DNA from: Thozetella sp. PMI_491
Lineage: Eukaryota > Ascomycota > Sordariomycetes > Chaetosphaeriales > Chaetosphaeriaceae
Direction of reading: 5' to 3'
DNA: 64,000 nt
Assembly: GCA_021432635.1 (NCBI GenBank)
Contig: MU270061.1
Coordinates: forward strand, 472,589 to 536,588
Positions 13,011 to 23,774 of the stretch are shown here, piece after piece. A program made the translations under genes and the position numbers. Numbering within the stretch: the first letter of the stretch is position 1; each line of letters opens with the position of its first letter. Below the pieces are notes generated by a model that worked only from the letters and a program-made list of their open reading frames with translations, made no database searches and was not told the origin of the DNA.

Positions 13011-13499
13011 GACGGCTTTTACAGCCTTACCCGCTGAAAAGTATCTCTAAGTAACCCGGTTGATGTGTACTTTTCCAAAGACGCCACTTCAACACTCGGA
13101 CTCGGCCGAGCCACCCAGGTTTAGCTTTCCGGGATCAGAGTGCAAGCTCAGCAAATAGTACTATATAAACCCCGGACTGCCTTAGCTATGACAAAATTTG
13201 CCTTCTGTGCCTCGGCACCTTACGTGCCTAGACGCTTTTTACGTACTCGTGTATCTTGCAAACCTGGGTAGGTATCATATATACGTACTGGCGTATTAAC
13301 TAACATAAAATCCACAGCTAACATGCAGTGATGTAAAAGTATAGACGCAAAGGACAGGGCTGTTTTTGCAACTAATCTACCCTATTTCACTTCTTACTAA
13401 ACCACATATTATTAAAATTATACCTAAATCTAGTAATATCTAATCATAAAAAGTGGCTAAGCGTGGGCTTACAACGCATGTTGATTTGACGAGAGCTAC
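13011..13499. other. AT-rich spacer
   Basis: No gene seen. It separates the end of the secreted-protein gene from the 3' end of the kinase-TPR gene (convergent). The stretch 13260-13450 is notably A/T-rich. Confidence 0.5.
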
Positions 13500-16400
13500 T
13501 CACCCGCGCCATTCAACCAGCTTCTCCATAGAATATCTCGTACAGTAGTGATGAATGCCCAAGACGCGCTCATAACCTCGGGCACATCTCTCCATCAGTG
13601 CCAATGCGTCCAAATGCCGCCCTTGGTCTTTCCGAGTGAGTGCGAGATTCTCCAGACTGGTTAGTGTGTCAGGATGGTCAGCTCCGAGCTTAGCCTCGGT
13701 CGTCTCCATCACCACTACTTCCAGCTTTTCAGCCTCTTCTAGTCGCCTCTGCCGCCTGTATGTCATAGCCAAGTAAGACATGCTCTTTAGCGTGACTAAG
13801 TCATCATCTCCAAGTGTGGCCCTGCAGATTTTCATCACTTCTACTTCCAACTTCTCGGCCTCTTCCAGTCGCCCCTGCTTCCAATATGTCGTGGCCAAGT
13901 TGACCATGCTGTTCATCGTCTCTGGATGGTTGAGCCCCAGTTTGATCTTATTCGCTTCCATGATCTCTAGTCTCAACCTCACGGCCTCTTCTAATCTCCC
14001 TTGTCTGTAATAAGACACGGCGATGCCCTCCATATGTGTTAGCGTGTCTGGATGGTCGGGCCCGAGCTTGCTTTTGCTTGTCTCTACTACCCTTGCCTCC
14101 AAGGTCTTGGCCTCTTCAAACCGGCCCTGTTGCCAGTGTGTGAATGCCAGGTTGACCATACCATCAAGCGTCTTTCGATGGTCGAGTCCAAGCTTGGTAC
14201 CGAGAGTCTCCACCACCTGTGTCTCCAACGCCTCAGCCTCCTTCCAGCAGGACTGTGATCGGTATGCCCAAGCAAGAAAGCCCATGGTACCGAGCGTATC
14301 TGGATGGTCAGCCCCGATCTTCTTCTTTCGTGTTTCAAGCAGCTGTTTCCACAGCGTCTCGGCGTCCTTTGTCCGTCCCTGCTTCAAGTATGTAAACCCC
14401 AGATTATTGATGTATATCAACGCGTCTGGGTGGTCGACCCCGTACTTGCTGCCAAAGGTTTCCACCACTTGCTGCTCCATTTCCTCGGCTTCCTTTAACC
14501 GATTCTGGCTGTAATATATCGCTGCAACGACTGACATGGAGTACAAAACATGGGGGTGATCGGCCTCTAACCTTGTTTTCAGAGTTTCCATTGCCCGCTT
14601 TCCCAGGCTCTCGGCGGCTTGCCACCGATTTTGAACTCTGTATGTTCTTGCCAGATCAAGCACACTAATTGAGGTATCGTGGTGCTCTCTCCCAAGTATC
14701 TTCTCCCTTTCAGCAACAATTTCGACCAGGATCTTTTCGCTCTCCTGCCAGCGACCTTGCTTTTGATATATTTTTGCTAGGTTAGACAGGTAAGATAGAG
14801 TAACCGGGTTCTTTCGGCCCATTATTTTGACAAAGAAGCCGCAAATGCTAGTTTGAAGTTCTTCAGCCTCTTGCAGACGTCCCTGAGAGCAGTATACCGT
14901 GGACAGAGTGTCTGAGATCAACAGGGTGTTTGGATGCGTTGGACCTCGTACCCTCTGGCTGATCTCGGTAATTTCAATCAGTAAAGCCTCGGCCTCTTTC
15001 CATCGGCCTTGATCGTTATAGTTTGATGCTAAATCGGCTTTAATGTCCAGGGTATCGAGATGCTCTGGGCCGAGTATCTTCTGGCTTAGATCCATGGCTA
15101 CAAGTAACAGTTCTTCAGCTTCTTGCCATCGGCCTAGGGCATCATATGTCTTGGCTAGGACTTTGGTGCTACTCAGGGTAGAGGGATGTTCTGATCCTTT
15201 GGTTGTCCAACTTGTATCTAAGATGATCCTCTGTAGTGTTGCAGCCTCTTTCCACTGACCTCGTGAGAAATAAATCGATGCGAGATTTGCCATACTGCTG
15301 ATGGTATCGGAATGTTCTTTGCCGAATGTCGCCTCACTGGCGCTGACGACTTTCGATTGGAGCTCTTCCGCCTCCTCCAACCAGCCTAACTCCTGGTACT
15401 TCGATGCTAAATCGATCATGCCAGCTAAAGTTTCGGGGCGCTCCTGGTCTAGCGTCGTATTTGTGATGTTTCTGACTTGTACCTGGGGCATCTCGGTCTC
15501 CTGCACCTGGCGCATTTCGGTCTCCTGCCACCAGTCCTGGTCCTGATATACAGATGCCAGATCGTCGATGCAAGTTCGCGTCTCGGAGCCCTCCGGTGTC
15601 CTAGGTCTTGGGTCCAGTGCCTCGGCTAACAGCTCCTGGGCCTCTTGCCAACGGCCTTGTTTCCGATAAGTCAATGCAAGACTTCTCATGCTGGCCAAAG
15701 TGTCGGGATGGCTTCGACCCAGTGTCCTCTGGCTGACGTCCACAACTTCAGCCTCGAGCTGTTCGGCTTCTTGCCAACGGTCTTGAGAGAAATATATCGA
15801 AGCCAGATTGGCTAGGCTGATCAGCGTAGAAGGGTGCTCTCGGCCTAGCTTCTCCTCCCTTATATTGGCGATATCGGTTACAAGCAGCTCGGCCTCTCGC
15901 CATCGATCTTGACCTCCATATATAGATGCCAGATTCCCTTTGCTGATTAAGGTATCCGGGTGCTCTTTTCCCAGGGCTTTTTGTTTTGCGTCGATAACTT
16001 TGAGTAACAATGCTTCAGCTTCTTGCCATTGGCCCTGCTTCTGATATACCGATGCTAGGTTTGCCAAACTGATCAGGACGTCAGGGTGCTCTGGGCTCGG
16101 TAGGGCCTTCTGGCTCGTATCGATGACCTTGACTAGCAGTTTTTCTGCTTCTTCCCACCGGCTCTCATAAAGGTATATCGAGGCCAGGATTGCCATGCTG
16201 CTTAGCGTATCGGGGTGTTCGTAGGTCAACGTCTTCTGCCTTATATCGGTAACACTGACTAGGAGTCTCTCTGCTTCCTGCCATCGGCCCTGCTCCCGGT
16301 ACGTCAACGCCAGATTCGCCATACCGATTAGTGTATCCGGGTGCTGTGAGCCTAATGTTTTTTTCCTTGTTTCGATAACCTCGAGCTCGAACTTCTCAGC

Positions 16401-19164
16401 CTCTTGCCACCGACCCTGTGCCCGGTATGTCGATGCCAGATTTGCCATCCCAGTGAGTGTATAGCGGTGGTCTTTACCAAGCCTGTTCTGGATTGCTTTC
16501 ATGACTTTGGTCTGAAGCTTCTCTGCCTCGTCCCACCGACCCAGGGAGAAGTATGTCAACGCTAGGTTGTGCATACTAAACAATGTAGATGCGTGATCCT
16601 CGCCAAGTGTCTTCTGTCTTAGCTCTAGAACTCTGCGTTCAAGCTCCTCTGCCTCCTGCCATCGACCTTGGGAAAAGTAAGTCGATGCCAGGTTATGCGT
16701 AATGGCCAGGGTGTCTGGATGGTCTTGGCCGAGGATTTTCTGCCTTATATCCAAGACCTCGGCCTCGAGCTTCTCGGCCGCTCGCCACTGACCCCGGTCG
16801 TGGTGTATCAATGCTAGATTCACCATACTGACCATCGTAGAGGTGTGTTCAAGGCCCAGAGTCATCTGTCTTGAGCTCAAGACGTCGATTTGTAGTCGCT
16901 CAGCTTCCTCCAGCCGGCCTTGCGAGAAATATGTTGACGCGAGATTGTGCATGCTGATCAGTGTATCCGGGTGTTCGCGCCCTTGCATCTCTTGTCTCGT
17001 CTCCATGACTTTAATCTGAAGCTTTTCGGCCTCTTCCCATAGGCCACGATAGGCAAATATTGAGGCCAGATTTGCCATGCTAATCAGCGTGTCTGGGTGA
17101 TCCGGGCCATGTATGCTTGATCTCGCGCTTACGACTTCCGTCTCGAGTCTCTTGGCCTCGTCCCACCCTCCTTGGCTAATCAGTAGGGAGGATAGTATGT
17201 GCTTGAGATGCAACACGATGCCGTGCTCGGCTCCGAGGATAGCACCAGCGCTTTCCATTTCTTTTCTTGTGATTCTTTCTGCTTCCTCCAAAACGTTGTG
17301 CTCCCGATAGTAGTCAGCGAGGATGATCAGTGAATGGTGGCCCATATCGGCCAAGCTGCTGTATAGAGCGCCAGGGTGTCCGATAAGTTCCGGCTCTGAT
17401 ACGTCTTGCTTGAGCAATGTCTGTGTTTCATTTCGGTCGTACGCGAAGAACCATGAATTACTTTGGTTATCGGGTCTCCCAAACCCAAGCTCATAGCAGA
17501 AAGCCAACTGGACCGATAGGGAGCTTGCAGGTCGCTGTGCGACTATTTTTTCTAGGCATGTGAGAATGTAGGTTCTTAGTCGAAAATCTGAGGAATACAG
17601 CGATGACAATGAGTGGCATATCTGCTTCGTTAGAGCGGGAGCTAATTGTGACCATTTGGCAGTCTTACCTTAAAGTCCAAATCTTTAGGGGGAGTTGCTT
17701 CGGCGTATGTCTGGACAATTGCTGGTATCCTCGAATCAATGTTAGTGGAGTTCCTCGAATCAAATGTAGATAGTTAATACCGGTAATCATGAATGTGCTG
17801 TAACAACTGCTGCATGTCCACGGCCCGTGATGCCGGATCATAGGGAAGACATTGCCGAAAAAACCGCTTTAACATATCCTTCATGGCATCATCCCAATCT
17901 GTCTCTAACATCACCAAACTAGTGGCAATCTGCTCCAACGCACCCTTATCCTTTATTTCCGCGAGCAGCTTCAGCGAACGGTCTTCACCTGTATAGTTGT
18001 AGCATGCAATCTCCGGCGGCAATCCCTCGAGAGACGGTAAAATTCCCGAGAGATGTCTTTCGAATATAAACCACAGGCATAGCATACCAAACGAGAATAT
18101 GTCTGTTCTTACGGCTTCCTGCGGCGAGAATCCAGGATAACGAAGGCATTCTGGAGCAAACCATGGCTTAGATTCGGGCAGCATGATTCTGTGGTTGTCC
18201 AGAGCATATTGAGTAGAAAACCCAAAATCGGCGACTTTGGCGGTAAAGGATCCGCTATCGTCCTTGAAAACCAGCACGTTTTGAGGTTTTATGTCCCCGT
18301 GAACCAGTTCTAGCGTAAGGGTGGACGTTAGTCTTGCACTGAAGGTGAGGGGGTAAGCAGATACTCACGGCTGGAGTGCATATGGGCTATCGCGCTACCG
18401 ATTTCAAGACACAGCTCCAGGCGCTGGCCAGGGCTGAGGTTTCGCCCGATATCCAGCTTGGCAAAGTGGCGAAGGTCACCAAATTGCGACTTCTCAAACA
18501 CTAGGACCGGCCAGATCTTCCCATCGCTCGGGTCGTCGAGAGGAACATCCCAGCATATTCCCTGCAGCTCAAGGATATTCGGATGGTCTTGGATCGTAGG
18601 GTTGCGCAAAACTGTCATCTCGTTAATGAGGCGTTGCAATATTTCTCCCTCCGGTTCATCCATTTTGTCCTTGAAGGCTACTCTTTTGAAAGCAAAGCTT
18701 GTCTGTAGATTGACCAGGGCTTGGTTGACTTGGCTGGTGCCCCCTCTCCCGAGCAGTTCTCTTTTCGCCTGCCAAGTTAGAGGCAAAAACGGAATGCCGA
18801 GTTTCTGCGCTGCAGCCAGGAAAGTAATAAAGTTGCATGGGAGGATGGGGTTCTGCGCTGGGAAGCTGCCGGTAAAGAGGCGGGGCTCCGCAAATGTATA
18901 GCAGTCTCGGCTGCAATCCGAATCGGTATATAGCAGATCCGTCATTGCTAACGCGAGAGTATGCTTGGATCGGCGTGAGAGCTTAGAGTCGCGTATCGTT
19001 TGCAGTAATACTTTGAGTCGCTCTCTGAGGAAGCCAACGAGGTGCAGCGATGATGGTGCATTGCAAGGCGAGGCTCTCCTAATGCGGGGGATGTAGCCGC
19101 TGCCCGAGGCTTGGCTGAGTTCTGTCCTTTGGCTGAGCGAGCCGCCCTGGGGGTCGCCGCTCAT
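13500..19164 (-). CDS. Protein kinase with about 30 C-terminal tetratricopeptide repeats, 1835 aa
   Basis: Four exons (19164-18369, 18309-17781, 17729-17669, 17621-13500) join without breaking frame to 1835 aa. The kinase domain covers roughly residues 136-440: a glycine loop LLGRGGTSQV (about 138-146), the ATP-anchoring Lys in FAFKRV (160), a catalytic loop HGDIKPQNVL (269-278; HGD instead of HRD), DFG (293-295) and APE (317-319). It therefore looks catalytically competent. A 21-residue exon links it to a helical stretch and then to an unbroken run of 42-residue TPRs of the kinesin-light-chain kind (typical unit HPDTLxSMxNLAxxYxxQGRWxEAExL) from about residue 550 to the end. The domain order, effector kinase first and repeats last, mimics STAND/NLR receptors but with no NB-ARC/NACHT ATPase between. 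The stop at 13502-13500 lies inside a GTGAGT sequence, so a longer spliced form is possible. Cytosolic; ligand and substrates unknown. Confidence 0.9.
13503..17354 (-). repeat. Tandem 126-bp TPR-coding repeats (about 30 units)
   Basis: The last exon of the kinase gene consists of consecutive 42-codon units, about 29 full ones plus a degenerate first and a half last. Units around 16000-17100 keep the strongest consensus. The unit near 15440-15560 is irregular and carries a lengthened, duplicated ETEM-type stretch. Confidence 0.88.
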
Positions 19165-19698
19165 GCAGCCTGCGCCTCAAATGCACTCTGGTGGCAACGC
19201 GTTCTGCTGGCCAATTGCCTGCCGCAGTCCGGGACTGCTCGCGAGGCTGAGAGCGGAGATGTGCTACTGCCCTGCACTTCCGTATCCCTCTTGCATATTA
19301 AAGGTATTTGATCGTTCTCGAAGCGCTGCGTCGCCTGTAATGATGTGATTCAGTCGCAACTACCGTGAAGGGTTTTGGTGTATTCATGGTTGAAGCTTAG
19401 CCTGGCCCAGTCAAGATAGCATTATGGCGTGACCTCTCATGTATGAGCGAGACCGTGTGTCCCTGGTATGATGAAGTTAAAGCCCCACTGGAGAACTCAT
19501 GTTAGTGAACCTGCCGCTCCGTTCACGCGGCTCGAGTCGGGTACTGAGGGCGTCGCAATAACGCTCTGGGATCTGCAGTTCAGGTTGGATGGAGAGAGCG
19601 GCCGGACCATATCGGGAAAGTCAGGCCGCTCATGTTTTCCTTTATTTATTGATGCTAAGCTGGTACCTTCTTTAAGGCGATAAGACGTAGGGCAAGGG
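19165..19698. other. Promoter region of the kinase-TPR gene / 3' side of the CorA-like gene
   Basis: About 530 bp between two minus-strand genes. No separate gene is supported. Confidence 0.5.
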
Positions 19699-21601
19699 TT
19701 ACAATGTCTTCTCTAAGTCCAACCTCTTCTCCCTACGGATCCACCACACGGAAGCATATATGGTACTAGCCGCCAGTATCAACGTGGTTAAAACGGCAAT
19801 CCAGGTTTCCGAGTGAACTCTCAAGATAATATTGTCCTCAAACCAGACTAGAGTGCTGCTGAAGAAAGCCTAAGCGGGTGTCAGTCTTAACTGGTGCATT
19901 GTATGGTCAATTCTCGGGCGGTAACCAACTAACCAAAACTAGGTTCGCGGGAAGATAAATCATGGCAACAATTGTCGTGATACGCATTGTGCGTGCATCC
20001 TGGAACGACTTCTCTGCGAGAGATGCCATAATCTGTGCCTCTCTTGCTTGCGCTTTCGATATTTGCGTAAAAGATGCGCCGTTTTGGCACTGAATCTCTT
20101 GTCCACGGAGCTTCAGGATGTCATTGTACTAGGCACAAGGATGTTAGTGACGACCAGGTCGAATCACAGCGTATCTGCCAAAGTTTCCATCAGAGGGGGG
20201 GATAGTACCATGAGTTGGATGTCAGCAGAACGTTTAAGCAGCTTGTTTGTAGTCTCTCTGTAGTTCTTCAATTCGCTCGACAGATTTTCAACCTCATGTT
20301 GAAAGCTGTCTTTGGCGCATGAAGGAAGGCCATCCATCTTGCCAACCTTGGCTGCATGCATGCCGATGGACTGGAGTGTACTCGCGGTGTTAGAAAGGAT
20401 TGAACTGGCATGATGCAGCTTCTTCCGGAGATTGTGCACGCGTTGCTTGGATGAGAGATCGATGTTGAATTTAGCTAAGGGCTTGTGTATAGAGATTCTG
20501 TCGTCCTGTTACCGGCTCGGGACATTAGGCCAACACGTACGAGACAGATCCGATGGTGTGAGTCGGAGGGATGGAGTATGCAGTCCTTACACATTTTTGA
20601 AGCTCTGTTGAGATATAATCCAGGTACTCCCGCCATCTGGCCATCCCCGCCGCCATGTACCGAATGTGCAGGTCCATGGGATGAGGCGTCTCCGTCGGCC
20701 GGCATTGTTGCAAAAACGAGCTGAAAAGAATAGGTCCCTGTATAATCACTGAGCTGGAATGACCCGTCCCGATGTAGTATTTGTGATGAATAGCAGACTG
20801 GCGACACGACCATGGGTCTTCTAAATTGCGTCTATGACGTTCGAAGTGGCGGATGTTGTAACATATATCTGGACGCAGCAACACGTCAGCCTCTTGAATT
20901 CGTCTTTATGTCGAGAGAATAGGCACTAGCCACATGAGCGAGCATCGGTACTCGCAGCTTTCCCTTGGTGTGTCTTGCGCCCCGAGACAAGGCGGCGGCT
21001 GTAGCAAGCCATATAGTCTTCATCTCGCGACGCTAGTTTCTTCCTGAACCCCATGATAATCTTGAGAAATTGAGGCATGATATCGTCGAACCCGTGTATG
21101 GCGCGAAACATATCGACCGTCACATTTAAACGGCTCCAGGAATTGAGACGAGACAGCAGCCTAGTGCATCGTGTGTGCATGTGTCAGCCGCTTGATTGGG
21201 TCTACCTTGAGGCGTGTGTACTGACAAGACTCGGCAAAACTCGAATGGCAACCGCTCCTAGACCCAGAAGGTTAGAATCCGAATACGGAGAATACATCAT
21301 GGTCGGGGTTACACGCTGTCAAGGCCGCCTCGAGTTCATTCACAGTCGATGCCCACTTCATATCGGTTCCAGGGCGTTGTGCGGGCGTCCCTTTCGTGGC
21401 CAAGTCATAAGTCTCCTGTGGACGCGCAACTCGTGCTATCCCGATCTTGCAGCTCTCGCCGTCGCTCATAAACAGATCCGGTACCTGCGATTCGAATTCA
21501 GCCCAGAAGCATGCTGCTTCATCTTGGTCCAGGTTGCTGCGCAACAAGTGCAAGGGGTCATCTGCGGCCTTGTCCGTGGCCACAGCGCATTGTTGGACCA
21601 T
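19699..21601 (-). CDS. CorA-like two-transmembrane fungal protein
   Basis: Reverse-strand exons make a protein ending at the TAA at 19699-19701. From the start ATG at 21601 they are an N-terminal exon to about 21290, one with NSWSRLNVTVDMFRAIHGF (about 21160-20940), one with NIRHFERHRRNLEDPWSCRQ (about 20870-20590), the coiled-coil-like NLRKKLHHASSILSNTASTL (about 20510-20209), one from 20128, and the last. The C-terminus has two hydrophobic helices, around MITTIVAMIYLPANLVLVFF-like and WIAVLTTLILAASTIYASV sequence. This matches the layout of fungal proteins with a CorA-like Mg2+-transporter membrane module, although the GxN gate motif is not visible. These are often found with ankyrin or incompatibility-type genes. 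Splice joins after 20880 downward are clean. The junction between exons 1 and 2 (21270-21170) has no good donor in phase, so either a non-standard site or damage there must be considered. Confidence 0.72.
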
Positions 21602-23774
21602 GTTAGGTAGCAAAGGTGCTGGCGCTGCTGATATGGACTCGGATAGCTACCAGTGATTTTCGATAGCTTCTACGGCCTAGCTGGGTTAATTATTGGGAAT
21701 TTGAAGTGTAAGCCAGCAATCGCGAGAATCGCAGCTCCGCACGTTGTCTCACGAGGTACGGCACGGCAGGGATGGCGTAGTATCAGGCCTCCAGCAAAGC
21801 CACCTCGCTTCGGTCAGGCCTTCTGGCGGTCTTCCTTCTTAGCCTAGCTAACAAATGGGCTGAGCCGCATGGTTTGCGGCCCTAGCATGAGGGCAATGCT
21901 GGGATTCAGCGCTAGCTGGCACAATTGGCCCTATAATACCGCGACAAACCGCCTACCAAGTAGTAAGTAACCCCTGGCTCATTGGTAAAGCCAACCGCCG
22001 AGCCCCACCCTCATGTTCCGCCAATTTCACCCTGATCGGAAAAAACACGCAGTCCACTTTGTTGCCTAAAAATGCCAAAGATCAACCACACCATTAAGGT
22101 AACTCTTCCAAAGGTCTAACAAAATACTCTCTAAGTCTGTAGTGAAATCTCTCTTTCGCCCTCAAGCAACGGGGAGATAACGTGTAATTAGATGACGATA
22201 TCTGAAGAGCTGACTGATGCTAGCTGGCTTTCTATCCGTCCACATGAGGTCGAATATTGCTACAGCCAAACGCAATTAGAATAAAACAACTCCCTCGCTG
22301 TGGATTACTTGGGTATGGAGAAGATTCCTGTGCGGGGGATATGCACGTTCCGACGGACGATGCCTGAGAGTTACCCACTATTCATGTTTTCGTTCGCGGT
22401 AGTCATTTGCCCGAAAACCTGCAGGTGCGCCCGGGCTGTACGATGTTTTCAGCCAAGAGGAGCCAAGAGGGGCGGGTTTGATGACGTGGCTGTAGTACAG
22501 CGGTGCCGTACAAACAAGAAGCGGTAGCTTGCAAGGCGGCGGCATGGTTCGCGCCTGCACGCCTGCAGGATGAGCCACAGCGAATGAGAGCTCCTGCATT
22601 GTTTTCTTCGTTATCTTCACTTGCGAACAATCTGCAACGTTAGGTAGCAAGGTGACTTCCTAAAGGGGAGTCCAAAGGTTAAGAATACTCAACGTAGTAT
22701 CGCTACGTATAGTATTTCTTAGCATACTAGGGATTATTTGCCTGACTGTAGGACGCGATCCGCTCTTCGCAAACTTACTCGGTCGGTGATGGAGAAGTGG
22801 AGAAAGGAACGCGATGACCTGCTAGTAGCGGCTCCTTAACGACTTCCTGTGATTGCCAATTGAAGTCTCTTAAACAAATAGCCCTTAGTCTAGCTGTCCA
22901 GGTCACAGATAATGCTCGCGAGATCGATGTGGCTCATCGCGACATCACCTTCGATGAACCACTGTCGTTTCGACAGTGGCCGCTATCTCTTGAAGGCTCT
23001 CGACGCGCCGAAAGTCGCCTTTCGGATAGTGCTACCTTTTGATGTCATGTTATCCTCGTTTGGCCTACTAATGTTTCCTGAAATGTCTGGTGTGGAGCTG
23101 TTTTAGTACCGTGACTATTGCTATCCGGTAGATCGACTGATCAAGCCGTTTCGGGTGTAATAATTATTAATACCCGTAACATCGACTATAATAAGATATT
23201 ATGTCAAGTATATTCTTCATATTTTTCTATAGGTCCCTAGCGTTGCGGAGGTTAGAGCTCCTATTTGGAACATTTGCGCTTCCAGCCAGCTTTTAATGAT
23301 GTTTCTTGTTCGGCATTTAGTCTCTAAAAACGGGCTATTGATCGGGGATCATAGGTGCTTATAGCATTCCCACCACCGACTTCTACTTCATTTTCGTATC
23401 AGGTTGTATGTGGTAAAATATTAATAAGCTTTAGGGCTAATCTCTCAGATTGATAATAGTGCGTGCTCTGTCTTGACGATGCCCAATGATATTGATACTA
23501 TGCTCTGTTTAGCAAAGAAGACAGCAATGATGACATCCTTATTGCTGGCTGTTGCTGGACGCTCGCTTGACTTGGGCAGAAGGAAGGCTGCATGAATCCG
23601 CTGACGTTTTGTTTGCCTTACGGCCCCCAAGTCTAGGTTGCCGAGAAATGACCGGGGCCGCCTCACTTGTGACAGGACAAAATTTTCCTAGCAAGGCTGG
23701 AAGCTGCCAATGCTACCCGTGTCACTGCGACTATCGGCTATCCTCGAAGGAAGTTCCCGAAGTAGATTGCCAGG
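21602..23774. other. Gene-free spacer between divergent genes, 2.2 kb
   Basis: No supportable gene. It is strongly AT-rich at about 23130-23450. Two close hairpins (22959-23025) are listed separately. The CorA-like gene and the double-kinase gene point away from each other across this spacer. Confidence 0.55.
22959..23025. repeat. Two adjacent short hairpins
   Basis: CCACTGTCG-TTT-CGACAGTGG at 22959-22979 is a perfect 9-bp stem. CCGAAAG-TCGC-CTTTCGG at 23008-23025 is a perfect 7-bp stem. They lie 28 bp apart, outside any gene. Confidence 0.6.

Noticed and set aside
16000-17100. Tandem repeats considered as a satellite
   Set aside because: The 126-bp periodicity is fully explained by TPR-coding units in frame.
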